Below are positions 1 to 7,790 of a stretch of 42,126 nt of DNA, in pieces. Position 1 is the stretch's first letter; the number at the start of each line of letters is the position of its first letter. The notes under the pieces are model-generated. The model was not told the origin of the DNA. It saw only the letters and a list, made by a program, of their open reading frames with translations, and ran no database searches. The stretch spans positions 1 to 42,126 of the forward strand of contig CANQKY010000006.1 in the NCBI GenBank assembly GCA_947624575.1. The letters run 5' to 3'. This DNA comes from an uncultured Clostridia bacterium. GTDB lineage: Bacteria > Bacillota > Clostridia > Oscillospirales > Ruminococcaceae. A program made the position numbers and the translations under genes.

Positions 1-43
1 CCCCTTTCAGGGGCTAAGCCTGTATGAGCCCCTTTTAGGGGCT
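1..43. repeat. Two copies of a short palindromic repeat at the window edge
   Basis: Bases 1-15 (CCCCTTTCAGGGGCT) and 29-43 (CCCCTTTTAGGGGCT) differ at one position and are spaced 28 bases apart. The second copy lies inside the inverted repeat AGCCCC/GGGGCT at 27-43. With only two copies and the window edge at base 1, I cannot tell whether a longer tandem array continues upstream. Confidence 0.6.
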
Positions 44-50
44 GTGCAAG

Positions 51-69
51 CCACCGGTTCCACCGGTGG
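51..69. repeat. Perfect 7-bp inverted repeat
   Basis: CCACCGG (51-57) pairs with CCGGTGG (63-69) around a five-base loop. No T-run follows, so it is not an obvious terminator. It belongs to the palindrome-rich non-coding stretch at the left end. Confidence 0.55.
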
Positions 70-495
70 TCTTGACTTACCTGCGGTTTCAAAAAGCGTC
101 ATACGCCCGCTTCCTTGCTCCTCCTTTTTCCGCAAAAAGCCACGCTCGGCTCGCCGGCTCGGTTGTAAACGCCCTCGCGGCGGCTCGCAGTCGCTACCAC
201 CTTTTTGCGGTTTCGTGCGGCTCATAATTTTTGGAAAAAAGGATTTGAACCCGAGCGACGGGAACCGGCGGGGGCTACGCCTGCTCCCTTGCCTGCCCTC
301 TTACGGTTGCCCGAAAAATGTTAACCGCACAGGTTGTGCGGACATTTTTCGACCGTGGTGCCAACGTTGCCTCGCTGTTTCGCCCACTGGGCGCGCTCGG
401 CGGCGTTGCCTTTTTCCAAAAAATTATTTTCGCGCCTTTCGTGCATCTTATCCTTATCGGTTGCAATTTTTCGCTCAAAATGGTATCATAAGAAA
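70..495. other. Non-coding stretch without a supportable gene
   Basis: Open frames cross this stretch on both strands, but none has a ribosome binding site, a family resemblance or normal protein composition; they are rich in Arg, Pro, Ser and Cys. What can be seen is short palindromes, described separately, and repeated homopolymer-like TTTTTGCGG and TTTTTCCGC words. A bacterial interspersed repeat or degraded element is possible but not shown. Confidence 0.5.
312..351. repeat. Long two-part hairpin
   Basis: CGAAAAATGT (312-321) pairs perfectly with ACATTTTTCG (342-351). Inside it CCGCACA (325-331) pairs with TGTGCGG (335-341) over a three-base loop, with TAA (322-324) bulged on one side. 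The total is about 17 base pairs. No coding gene lies directly upstream on either strand, so it may be a terminator-like relic or part of an interspersed repeat. Confidence 0.6.
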
Positions 496-521
496 AAGAG
501 GCAGGCGAATGCCTGCCTCTT
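496..521 (-). terminator. Rho-independent terminator of the DUF1540 gene
   Basis: An 11-bp perfect stem, AAGAGGCAGGC (496-506) with GCCTGCCTCTT (511-521) and loop GAAT, is followed on the minus strand by TTTTTCTTA. It lies about 20 bases past the stop codon of the minus-strand DUF1540 gene. The 16-base core GCAGGCGAATGCCTGC is identical to that of the terminator at 4637-4673. Confidence 0.8.
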
Positions 522-540
522 GTCCGGATATCCCGATGTG

Positions 541-720
541 TTACGAGATGCTCTGTTCCTCAAAGGTGTTGCAAACGGTATCGCTCGAGTTAGTGGCAAA
601 ATGCGGTCCGATCTCAATAGCCTGTGCTGTGCAGCCGTTTTTGTGGTTGTTGTGAATACAGCTTTCCACATCACATTTCACATCACAGATACATTGCTTG
701 TTTTCGCCTGCTTTGGACAA
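541..720 (-). CDS. DUF1540 small cysteine protein
   Basis: A 59-residue protein with a conserved Cys pattern: CICDVKCDVESCIHNN, then GCTAQAIEIG, then VCNTF. This spacing matches the DUF1540 domain, a short presumed metal-binding module of unknown function common in spore-forming Firmicutes. The frame is open further upstream, but the only good start is TTG at 720, eight bases after the ribosome binding site AAAGGAGG. The upstream extension overlaps the divergent phosphoesterase gene and has no conserved content. A strong terminator follows the stop. The Cys pattern makes the family call fairly firm; the function is unknown. Confidence 0.75.
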   Translation of the reverse strand: MSKAGENKQCICDVKCDVESCIHNNHKNGCTAQAIEIGPHFATNSSDTVCNTFEEQSIS

Positions 721-753
721 GGAAAACGCCTCCTTTCCGAAAAACTGAAAGGC

Positions 754-778
754 GGAGCCTGTCGCAAGGGCAGGCTCC
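754..778. repeat. Hairpin in the divergent leader region
   Basis: GGAGCCTG (754-761) pairs with CAGGCTCC (771-778). It sits just upstream of the DUF1540 ribosome binding site on the minus strand, between that gene and the divergent phosphoesterase. There is no T-run on either side. It could be a leader structure of the DUF1540 mRNA. Confidence 0.45.
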
Positions 779-876
779 GGTAAACCGAATGCGTGCCGTT
801 TGCTGCGGCTCCGCAAATAGTATGTCCGGACGCCGGCAAAAAATATCAGGAAATCATTTCCGTTTGGAGGTGCTTT

Positions 877-1563
877 ATGGGATTGCACGCCATAGCCGAT
901 CTGCATCTGTCTCTTACGGGGGATAAGCCGATGGACGTGTTTGACGGCTGGGAGCATTATATGGAGCGGCTGGAGGAAAACTGGCGTCGGGTGGTCGCGC
1001 CGGAGGACACGGTGGTGATCGCCGGCGACATCTCATGGGGCATTTCCCTTGCCGATGCCGAGGAGGATTTCCGCTGGCTGAACGCTCTGCCGGGGCAGAA
1101 GATTCTGATGAAAGGGAATCACGATTATTGGTTTTCCACAAAGACCAAGGTGGAGCAATTTTTTGCCGAACGGGGCTTTACGTCTCTTTCGGTTTTGTTC
1201 AATAATGCCTTTCGCTATCAAGACTATGCGATTTGCGGTACCCGCGGCTGGATCAATGAGCCGGGTGCGGCGGCGGATAAAAAGGTGCTGGATCGGGAAG
1301 CGGGACGGCTGCGGCTGTCGCTGGAAGCAGCACGGCGTCTGGGCGGGAAACCGCTGGTGTTTCTCCACTATCCGCCGGTTTTTCAACAGGAGAGCTGCGC
1401 GGAGATTTTAAGCGTCCTGCGGGAGTTTTCAATCACCGAGGTCTATTACGGGCATCTGCACGGGCAATCCTGCCGGTATGCCGAAAACGGGGAAAAGGAC
1501 GGGATCACCTATCACCTGATATCGGGCGATCATCTGCAATTCTGCCCTGTCACGATTGCCTGA
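877..1563 (+). CDS. Calcineurin-like metallophosphoesterase
   Basis: A 228-residue protein carrying the full metallophosphoesterase motif set in order: DLHL near residue 8 (D-x-H), GDISW near residue 49 (GD), KGNHDYW near residue 76 (GNHD), LHYPP (metal His) and GHLHG (GHxH) near the C-terminus. This points to a two-metal hydrolase of the cytosolic COG1768 type, whose natural substrate is unknown. The start at 877 follows the ribosome binding site TTGGAGG; the frame is open upstream from 793 but without a ribosome site or conserved residues. There is no signal peptide. The gene appears monocistronic. Confidence 0.85.
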   Translation: MGLHAIADLHLSLTGDKPMDVFDGWEHYMERLEENWRRVVAPEDTVVIAGDISWGISLADAEEDFRWLNALPGQKILMKGNHDYWFSTKTKVEQFFAERGFTSLSVLFNNAFRYQDYAICGTRGWINEPGAAADKKVLDREAGRLRLSLEAARRLGGKPLVFLHYPPVFQQESCAEILSVLREFSITEVYYGHLHGQSCRYAENGEKDGITYHLISGDHLQFCPVTIA

Positions 1564-1580
1564 TTTTCCCGACACGAAAA

Positions 1581-1592
1581 GCCTTGCAAGGC
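1581..1592. repeat. 12-base perfect palindrome GCCTTGCAAGGC
   Basis: It lies between the phosphoesterase stop and the dockerin gene start. The same GCCTTGC/GCAAGGC arms form the strong terminator at 35607-35637, but here there is no loop or T-run. It could be a degenerate terminator or an operator site. I cannot decide between them. Confidence 0.3.
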
Positions 1593-1655
1593 CCTATGCG
1601 ATATGTTGAAATGAAACCGGATAGACCAAATCACCATGATAAAGGGGTTGTTCTT

Positions 1656-4628
1656 TTGAAAAGTGTAAAGAAAAAATGCGGCGCATTGCTGCTGGCGGCG
1701 GTGTGGCTGCTTTGGCTGCTGCCGACCGTTTCATTTGCGGCGGACATGGAAAGTGTCTATATAGACGGTAAGACCTGGGACGGAAATGCCGAAAACGGTG
1801 TCAGATGGGATCCTTTGACGGCGACCCTGACACTGACCGACGCACAGCTTTCCTGGAACCAGATCCTTTTCACGGACGCAAACGAAACGCTGACCGTGCG
1901 GGTGAATGGGGAAAACACCATCACATCGCCCTACTGCGGGATCGACACCAATGGGAATATGGTGGTCGAAATGGCGGAGGGCGCTTCGCTGACGATCGTT
2001 TCCGAATCAACGGATTACCATTCTTTGAGCGCGACAAACGACCTGACGATCAAAGGCGGCAAATATAATTTACAGGCAGGCGGCAGTGCTCTTTATGCGG
2101 GGCAAAACCTCACCGTAGAAGGGGGAGCGGAGATCACCGCGGAGTCCGCCGCCGCAGTAGCGATTTATGCTGTAGCGGGTGATGTCGTTTTGCATGACGG
2201 CTCTGCCGTGACTGTAACATCGACTCCCTATGCCGCCATTTTCGCGGAAAGCGGAACCGTCACGGTCAGCGGACAGGGTACTCATGTAAACCTCACCTCG
2301 GCTCTTTGCGTGTTGAACGGTGTCGCCGGTGTGACGGTCGATGACGGCGCCGAGGTGATCGGGTCAACGACCGGCAATTCGGTGGCGGTCTATACGGTGA
2401 ACGGAGATATCGCCATCGAAAGCGGCGCAAGTGTGACCATTCTGGAAACCCCTGATGCGGCGCTTTACGCGGCAAACGGAAGCATTACCATCAGCGGACA
2501 GAATACCCGTGCGGAGCTTACCCCCACTTATAATGCGGCGAACGCCAAGAACAATATAACGATTGATGATGGCGCCGAGGTGGCTGTGTCGATCTCCGGT
2601 GACGCGGCGGCGTTCTATACAGGAAACGGCGATATTTCCGTTCTGGGCGGCGCGCATCTGACCGTTCGGGAAGCGGCGGCAACCGGACTTTATGCGGAAG
2701 CCGGAGCAATCACGGTCAGCGGGCAGAATACCCGCGCTCAGATCACCTCTACCTATAATGCGTTGGTCGGTTCTGCCGGTATTACGGTCAGCAACGGTGC
2801 TGAGGTGATCGCATCGGTGTCCGGCGATGCGGCGGCATTCTATACAGGAAACGGCGACATTTCCGTGCTGGGCGGCGCAGATGTGACCGTTTTAGAAGCG
2901 GCAACCGGACTTTATGCCGAAACCGGAAGCGTCACGGTCAGCGGACAGGGTACTCATGCCGAGATCACTTCTATCTATAACGCATTGTTCAGTTCTGCCG
3001 ATGTTACAGTCGGCGACGGCGCCGAGGTGACCGCATCGGTGTCCGATAATGCGGCGGCGATCTATTCCTCAGTGGGAAGCCTGACCGTGACCGGTCAGGG
3101 AACCACGGTGCATGTCACCTCCCAATATTGTGCGCTGCGCGGCAATCAAGGCGTGACCTTCAGCGATGGCGCTGTGGTGGTCGCCGAAACAGAGAGGAAT
3201 ACAGTGGTTTATGCCGATAACGGTCCCATTGCGCTCGATTATGCAGACGCCACACTCAACTGCGCCGATAACGGCGGTGCGGCATTGATGGCAGGTATTG
3301 ACAGCAATATACAGCCGATCACCATCAAAAACAGTACGCTGAATGCCGATACACCCGGCTCCTCGGTCTACTCCTATGACGATATCGAGATCGCCGATTC
3401 GGTGCTTACGCTCCATTCGGCAAACGGCAATGCGATCAACAGCCAAAAGGATCTGACCGTTACCGGAAAAGAGACTGTGATCACTGCCACCACTTGTTCT
3501 CCCATCATCGGCAATACCGTCACGATTCGGGAAGCCAATGTGGTTTGTGAGGGAGAGTCTACCGCGATCTCCGCGCGTGCCGATCTTATCATTGCGGACG
3601 GAGCAGATGTGACCGCGAAGTCCACGGACGCGAAGGCGGGTCTTTATGCCGCAAACGGCATGATTGACTTGGAGGGAGCTGATACCAGGGTGGAGGCTGT
3701 TTCCGGGAAGAACATCGCGATCATTGCCAATCACGGCAAGGTTATTTTGAATGCGGGTTATGTCAAGGCAGCCTCAGCCGAGGGAAAGGCTGCGATCATG
3801 GCACGGCAGACTGCCGAGGAGAGTCCGGCAGAGCAGCCGGAGCCGCAGATCGAGATCGGTGAGGACTACACGGCGGGCGACAATATTGTGGCGACAACCG
3901 TTTGGCTGACAGACGAGAACGGCCAATATTATGCCGATACGGTGCTGGTTTCGGAGGATACCCAGCTCAACGATCAGGGCTTGTTGGACGAGGGGTATCT
4001 CCCGACGAATATCGTGGAGATCACACCGAAACAGCCTCCGGTCGATAAAACGGGGCTCGATGAAGCGATCAAGAACGCAAATGAAAAGCTGTCGGAGGAA
4101 GAAAATTATACCGATGAGACCGTGACGGCTCTTACGGACGCCGTTGCCAAAGCGCAGGCGGTCGCCGAACAGGAGGACGCGACGCAGGACGAAGTGAACG
4201 CCGCCGCCAAAGCGATCGAGGACGCGATCACCGGACTGCAATATAAAGCCGCCGATTATACGGCGGTGGACGCGGCACTCCAAAAGGTGCCGGAGGACCT
4301 CTCCGGTTATACCGCAGAAACGGCACAAGCGGTAAAGGACGCGGTGAAAGCGGTAGAACGCGGTCTGCCGATCACCGAGCAGGCGAAGGTCGACGCCATG
4401 GCGAAAGCCATCGAGGACGCGGTCGCGGCATTGGAGAAAGCCGAAAGCCCCGCTGTGCTCGGCGACATCGACGGGGACGGGCATGTAGATGTGACCGATG
4501 CACTGGCGATCCTCCGTATGGCGGTGGGACTGGAGGAAGCAGTACCCAACGCCGATATGGACGGTATGAACGGCGTGACGGTGACCGATGCATTGGCAGC
4601 TCTCCGCATCGCGGTCGGGCTGGCATAA
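1656..4628 (+). CDS. Secreted beta-repeat protein with FIVAR and type I dockerin modules
   Basis: A 990-residue protein. The signal peptide covers about residues 1-28 (KSVKKK, a hydrophobic core, then VSFA-AD). Residues about 30-750 are imperfect repeats built on phrases such as ITVSGQNTRAEIT and GNGDISVLGGA, with a 75-residue (225-base) near-identical repeat at 2601-2653 and 2826-2879; this looks like a right-handed beta-helix. Two FIVAR-like helical units follow (about 815-930), then a dockerin (about 932-990). Its first calcium loop is canonical (DIDGDGHVDVTD); the second (DMDGMNGVTVTD) has Met at ligand position 5. The start is TTG at 1656, eight bases after AAAGGGG; upstream ATGs lack a ribosome site. 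It is likely a structural or adhesive cell-surface or cellulosome-like component. No catalytic domain was recognised. Confidence 0.8.
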   Translation: MKSVKKKCGALLLAAVWLLWLLPTVSFAADMESVYIDGKTWDGNAENGVRWDPLTATLTLTDAQLSWNQILFTDANETLTVRVNGENTITSPYCGIDTNGNMVVEMAEGASLTIVSESTDYHSLSATNDLTIKGGKYNLQAGGSALYAGQNLTVEGGAEITAESAAAVAIYAVAGDVVLHDGSAVTVTSTPYAAIFAESGTVTVSGQGTHVNLTSALCVLNGVAGVTVDDGAEVIGSTTGNSVAVYTVNGDIAIESGASVTILETPDAALYAANGSITISGQNTRAELTPTYNAANAKNNITIDDGAEVAVSISGDAAAFYTGNGDISVLGGAHLTVREAAATGLYAEAGAITVSGQNTRAQITSTYNALVGSAGITVSNGAEVIASVSGDAAAFYTGNGDISVLGGADVTVLEAATGLYAETGSVTVSGQGTHAEITSIYNALFSSADVTVGDGAEVTASVSDNAAAIYSSVGSLTVTGQGTTVHVTSQYCALRGNQGVTFSDGAVVVAETERNTVVYADNGPIALDYADATLNCADNGGAALMAGIDSNIQPITIKNSTLNADTPGSSVYSYDDIEIADSVLTLHSANGNAINSQKDLTVTGKETVITATTCSPIIGNTVTIREANVVCEGESTAISARADLIIADGADVTAKSTDAKAGLYAANGMIDLEGADTRVEAVSGKNIAIIANHGKVILNAGYVKAASAEGKAAIMARQTAEESPAEQPEPQIEIGEDYTAGDNIVATTVWLTDENGQYYADTVLVSEDTQLNDQGLLDEGYLPTNIVEITPKQPPVDKTGLDEAIKNANEKLSEEENYTDETVTALTDAVAKAQAVAEQEDATQDEVNAAAKAIEDAITGLQYKAADYTAVDAALQKVPEDLSGYTAETAQAVKDAVKAVERGLPITEQAKVDAMAKAIEDAVAALEKAESPAVLGDIDGDGHVDVTDALAILRMAVGLEEAVPNADMDGMNGVTVTDALAALRIAVGLA

Positions 4629-4636
4629 CACAGATC

Positions 4637-4673
4637 AGACAAAAGAGCAGGCGAATGCCTGCTCTTTTTGTCT
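4637..4673. terminator. Strong terminator after the dockerin gene
   Basis: AGACAAAAGAGCAGGC (4637-4652) pairs with the arm at 4657-4673 around loop GAAT, with one extra T, and contains a T-run. It follows the dockerin stop codon by eight bases. The stem is nearly symmetrical and could also stop transcription arriving on the minus strand. Confidence 0.85.
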
Positions 4674-4748
4674 GCAACTTAAATTGACGAAGAAAAGAAA
4701 AATTCGGTATCAGCTATCGGATTCAAATGACTTTCTCACTGTTTTTAG

Positions 4749-4868
4749 TGTCCACTCTATTTAACAAGTTCCTATTGCATATGTATCTTGATTAAGCGCA
4801 TCAGAAAATCACTTGTTTTAATTATTGAAGAAAAACGAGTGGTAGAGATACTTCGAACCGTACACTGA
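4749..4868 (+). pseudogene. Possible C-terminal fragment of a RelE/ParE-type toxin
   Basis: An open stretch with no start codon ends in EEKRVVEILRTVH before a TGA at 4866. The phrase resembles the last beta strand of RelE/ParE toxins, which often read like VEILRVLHG. It lies in the AT-rich island next to the deacetylase gene. There is no ribosome site and no antitoxin gene. The match is very short and may be chance. Confidence 0.2.
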
Positions 4869-4884
4869 TTTATGGGATTACATA

Positions 4885-5625
4885 TTACCATTCAGTTCCT
4901 CTTATTTTCTTGCGTATATTTCTAATCATCTTGATAGAGGGGTATATTGCTTTTTCTATCCATATGCGATTTCTTTTTAACTTTATTTCCTTCATCACTG
5001 TAGAAATAGGCATAAAAAATTTGCGGTGTTTAGCAATAAATACCTCTGTCTTTTTAAGAGAATGATCCGTTTCAAAGTTAGGATGAAAAACAAATGTATA
5101 AACGCCAAAAGGAAGTATTTTATGGGGAGTATCAAATATACTTGGGAAAAAAAGCATTCCTTGTTCCTGAAAAGGATAGAGAGCATATCCATCCGAGATG
5201 AAATCAAAATGCCCACTCTCTCGAATGACATCTACTGTAATTTTGTCAAATGAATGACCCGGTGCAAAAAAGCTTGTAGGTCTGCAATCGTGTGCGCACA
5301 TTGCTTCATAGCCTTTTTCAATCAGCTTTTTTTGAGCAGCATGATCAAGTCCAATAAATTCTGACTTTCCACCCTCATTTGTTGGGTGATAAACATGGTG
5401 ATACCCATGCTGCGCGATGGTCCATCCTTTTTCTTGCCATCGACGAACTGTTTTTGTCCAGAATTCAGGATCTTCTTCCCAAGTAAACAAAGTATCCTGA
5501 TTATCCGGGATAATGCCCACAAGCGGCTTTATATTATACTTGTCCAATAAATTCTCGATTAGCAACCATTGATCCTTATTCATCCTAGGGCAAGCATCAT
5601 CCAACCGAATGATATATCTAAGCAT
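4885..5625 (-). CDS. DUF2334-type polysaccharide deacetylase-like protein
   Basis: A 246-residue protein with no signal peptide. It begins with RYIIRLDDACPRM, carrying the paired Asp of the deacetylase/DUF2334 fold, followed by GIIPDNQD, the metal-site-like phrase AQHGYHHVYHP near residue 93, and FFAPGHSFD near residue 140. These fit a NodB-like (beta/alpha) hydrolase that removes acyl groups from sugars; the actual substrate is unknown. The start is ATG at 5625 after AGGAG, with a very good promoter upstream. The gene and its flanks are clearly more AT-rich than every neighbour, with codon use to match, which suggests horizontal transfer. The C-terminal 40 residues are very basic. Confidence 0.7.
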   Translation of the reverse strand: MLRYIIRLDDACPRMNKDQWLLIENLLDKYNIKPLVGIIPDNQDTLFTWEEDPEFWTKTVRRWQEKGWTIAQHGYHHVYHPTNEGGKSEFIGLDHAAQKKLIEKGYEAMCAHDCRPTSFFAPGHSFDKITVDVIRESGHFDFISDGYALYPFQEQGMLFFPSIFDTPHKILPFGVYTFVFHPNFETDHSLKKTEVFIAKHRKFFMPISTVMKEIKLKRNRIWIEKAIYPSIKMIRNIRKKIRGTEW

Positions 5626-5683
5626 CTTCTTATCGCTCCTGTCAAAATCAATAAATCAAAATAATGCAGACGAAATTATCACT

Positions 5684-5712
5684 ACTATATCATGTCTCTT
5701 CTTATTTGTCAA
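5684..5712 (-). promoter_or_regulatory. Sigma-A promoter of the deacetylase gene
   Basis: On the minus strand TTGACA (5712-5707) is followed after 17 bases by TATAGT (5689-5684), about 60 bases upstream of the ATG. The -35 is a perfect consensus and the -10 is one base off. Confidence 0.8.
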
Positions 5713-5804
5713 CAACTCGCTTTTGGTAAACTTCTGTTATGCTGCAATATTTAAATGAAGCATTGACAAACCCAGCATTGCTCTGATTTTTTGAAGAAAA
5801 GCAG

Positions 5805-5833
5805 TTGTCATTGCAGTAAAAATGTGGTATACT
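5805..5833 (+). promoter_or_regulatory. Sigma-A promoter of tig-clpP-clpX
   Basis: TTGTCA (5805-5810), 17 bases, TATACT (5828-5833), with TGG immediately before the -10 (extended -10). It lies 55 bases upstream of the tig start. Confidence 0.8.
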
Positions 5834-5888
5834 GTTTTGAGGTGCGTAGGTGCCGAGAGAATGAACTTAATTTCAGGAGGACATAAAG

Positions 5889-7172
5889 ATGTTAGTTTCC
5901 AACCAGAAAACCGATACCAACCGGCATGAGCTGGAGATCAAGGTAGATGCCGACCGCTTTGAAGCGGCGGTGGAGCAGGCATATCGGAAGAACGGGAAAA
6001 AGATGAATGTGCCGGGCTTCCGAAAGGGGAAAGCGCCTCGCAAGATGATCGAAAAGCTGTACGGCGAGGGCGTGTTTTATGAGGACGCGATCAACGCCTT
6101 GTATAACGATGCGCTGTTCGAGGCGGTGGACGAGGCAGGGCTGGAGCTTGTCACCCGTCCCGAGGTGGAGATCACCGCGGTCAGCCATGACGACGGATTC
6201 ACCATGAAAGCGGTCTGCACGGTTCGCCCCGAGGTCACTGTGAAAAAATATAAAGGTATAGAAGCGACCAAAACCGTCAAAGCTGTCACTGACGAGGATA
6301 TCGAAAACGAGCTGCACCGTCTGCAGGAGCGGGGCGCCCGCACCATCACGGTGGAGGGTCGCGCCGCCGAGACGGGCGATCAGGCGAAGATCGACTTTGA
6401 GGGCTTTGTGGACGGCGAGGCTTTTGAGGGCGGCAAGGGCGAGGGCTTTGACCTCACCTTGGGAAGCAACACCTTTATTCCCGGCTTTGAGGATCAGGTG
6501 GTCGGGCATTCGGTGGGTGATACCTTTGATGTGAATGTCACCTTCCCGGAGGACTACCATGCCGAGGAGCTGAAAGGGAAAGAAGCGGTGTTCCATGTCA
6601 CTCTGCATGAGCTGAAAGCGCGTGAGCTGCCCGAGCTGGACGACGAGTTTGCCAAGGACGTCAGCGAGTTTGACACGCTGGAGGAATTAAAGGCAGACCT
6701 GCAAAAGAAAATGGCGGAGGAAAACGAAAAGAGCGCCGAGACCGAGGTGGAGAACCGGCTGATCGACGTCATCATCGAGAATATGGAAGCGGAGATTCCC
6801 GACGTGATGTACGAGAATCGGGTGGACGAGGAAGTGCGGAACTTCGATATGCGCCTGCAGCAGCAGGGCATGAGCCTTGACCTGTATCTCCAGTACACCG
6901 GCATGGAGATGGACTCCTTCCAAAAGCAGTTCCGCGAGCCGGCGGAAAAGCAGGTGAAGATTCGTCTGGCGCTGGAGGAGATCGTCAAGCTGGAGAAGAT
7001 CGAGGTGTCCGAGGAGGAGCTGAACGCCGAGTATGCAAAGCTCGCCGAGCAGTATAAGATGGACGAAAAGCAGGTTCGCTCGCTGATTCCTGAGGATTCG
7101 TTCAAAATGGATTTGGCGGTCAATAAGGCGATCGACCTGGTGAAGGCGGAAGCCAAAATCAAAAATGCCTAG
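5889..7172 (+). CDS. tig: Trigger factor (ribosome-associated chaperone and prolyl isomerase)
   Basis: The 427-residue length matches the family. The ribosome-binding signature GFRKGKAP lies near residue 43 in the N-terminal domain. The FKBP-type prolyl isomerase domain covers about residues 150-245 ([21 protein letters not shown], then [10 protein letters not shown]), followed by the helical SurA-like C-terminal domain. It catches nascent chains at the ribosome exit. The start at 5889 follows TCAGGAGG. It is first in a tig-clpP-clpX operon, 17 bases before clpP, the usual arrangement in many bacteria, which pairs folding with protein quality control. Confidence 0.97.
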   Translation: MLVSNQKTDTNRHELEIKVDADRFEAAVEQAYRKNGKKMNVPGFRKGKAPRKMIEKLYGEGVFYEDAINALYNDALFEAVDEAGLELVTRPEVEITAVSHDDGFTMKAVCTVRPEVTVKKYKGIEATKTVKAVTDEDIENELHRLQERGARTITVEGRAAETGDQAKIDFEGFVDGEAFEGGKGEGFDLTLGSNTFIPGFEDQVVGHSVGDTFDVNVTFPEDYHAEELKGKEAVFHVTLHELKARELPELDDEFAKDVSEFDTLEELKADLQKKMAEENEKSAETEVENRLIDVIIENMEAEIPDVMYENRVDEEVRNFDMRLQQQGMSLDLYLQYTGMEMDSFQKQFREPAEKQVKIRLALEEIVKLEKIEVSEEELNAEYAKLAEQYKMDEKQVRSLIPEDSFKMDLAVNKAIDLVKAEAKIKNA

Positions 7173-7189
7173 AAAGGGGCTGTATGAAA

Positions 7190-7780
7190 ATGAGCTTGAT
7201 ACCTTATGTTGTGGAGCAGACCAGCCGCGGAGAGCGTTCGTATGACATCTATTCCCGACTGTTAAACGACCGGATCATCATGCTGTCCGAGCCGATTGAC
7301 GACAATACTGCCAGCGTGGTGGTCGCCGAGCTGATCTATCTGGAAGGGCAGGACCCCGATAAGGATATCCACCTTTATATCAACAGTCCGGGCGGCTCGA
7401 TCACGGCGGGCATGGCGATCTTCGATACCATGAATTATATTAAATGTGATGTGTCCACCATCTGTATCGGATTGGCAGCATCGATGGGGTCGCTGCTTTT
7501 GACCGCGGGTGCTAAGGGCAAGCGGTTTGCCCTGCCCAACAGCGAGATCATGATCCATCAGCCGCTGATTTCGGGCGGGCTTTCGGGTCAGTGTACCGAC
7601 ATCAAGATTCATTCCGACCATTTGGTTCGCACCAGAGAGAAGCTGAATCAGATTTTGTCGGAGAGAACCGGTCAGCCGCTGGAGGTCATCGCGCGGGATA
7701 CCGAGCGGGATAACTTCATGACGGCAGCCGAGGCGCTGGAGTACGGCTTGATCGACAAGGTGATCGATAAACAGCAGTAA
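7190..7780 (+). CDS. clpP: ATP-dependent Clp protease proteolytic subunit
   Basis: A serine peptidase that forms the degradation chamber used by ClpX. The catalytic Ser98 is in GLAASMGS, His123 in MIHQPL, and Asp near 174 in TERDNFM. I chose ATG 7190 because [20 protein letters not shown] starts where ClpP proteins normally start, ten bases after AAAGGGG. The in-frame ATG at 7184 is only four bases from that site and would add two residues. It sits between tig and clpX, ten bases before clpX. Confidence 0.97.
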   Translation: MSLIPYVVEQTSRGERSYDIYSRLLNDRIIMLSEPIDDNTASVVVAELIYLEGQDPDKDIHLYINSPGGSITAGMAIFDTMNYIKCDVSTICIGLAASMGSLLLTAGAKGKRFALPNSEIMIHQPLISGGLSGQCTDIKIHSDHLVRTREKLNQILSERTGQPLEVIARDTERDNFMTAAEALEYGLIDKVIDKQQ

Positions 7781-7790
7781 AGGAGAAGGT

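Noticed and set aside
230-275. tRNA-like T-arm word GGTTCAAATCC on the minus strand
   Set aside because: Only the loop fits; the T-stem does not pair beyond two or three bases, and no acceptor, D or anticodon arms can be drawn around it.
44-655. 203-residue open frame on the plus strand
   Set aside because: No ribosome site, no family phrases, Arg/Pro/Ser/Cys-rich composition, and it runs over hairpins, a terminator and the antisense of the DUF1540 gene.
2000-3700. Tandem repeats considered as a CRISPR array
   Set aside because: The repeats are coding, in frame, of variable sequence and without uniform repeat-spacer spacing. No CRISPR array or cas gene is seen in the window.
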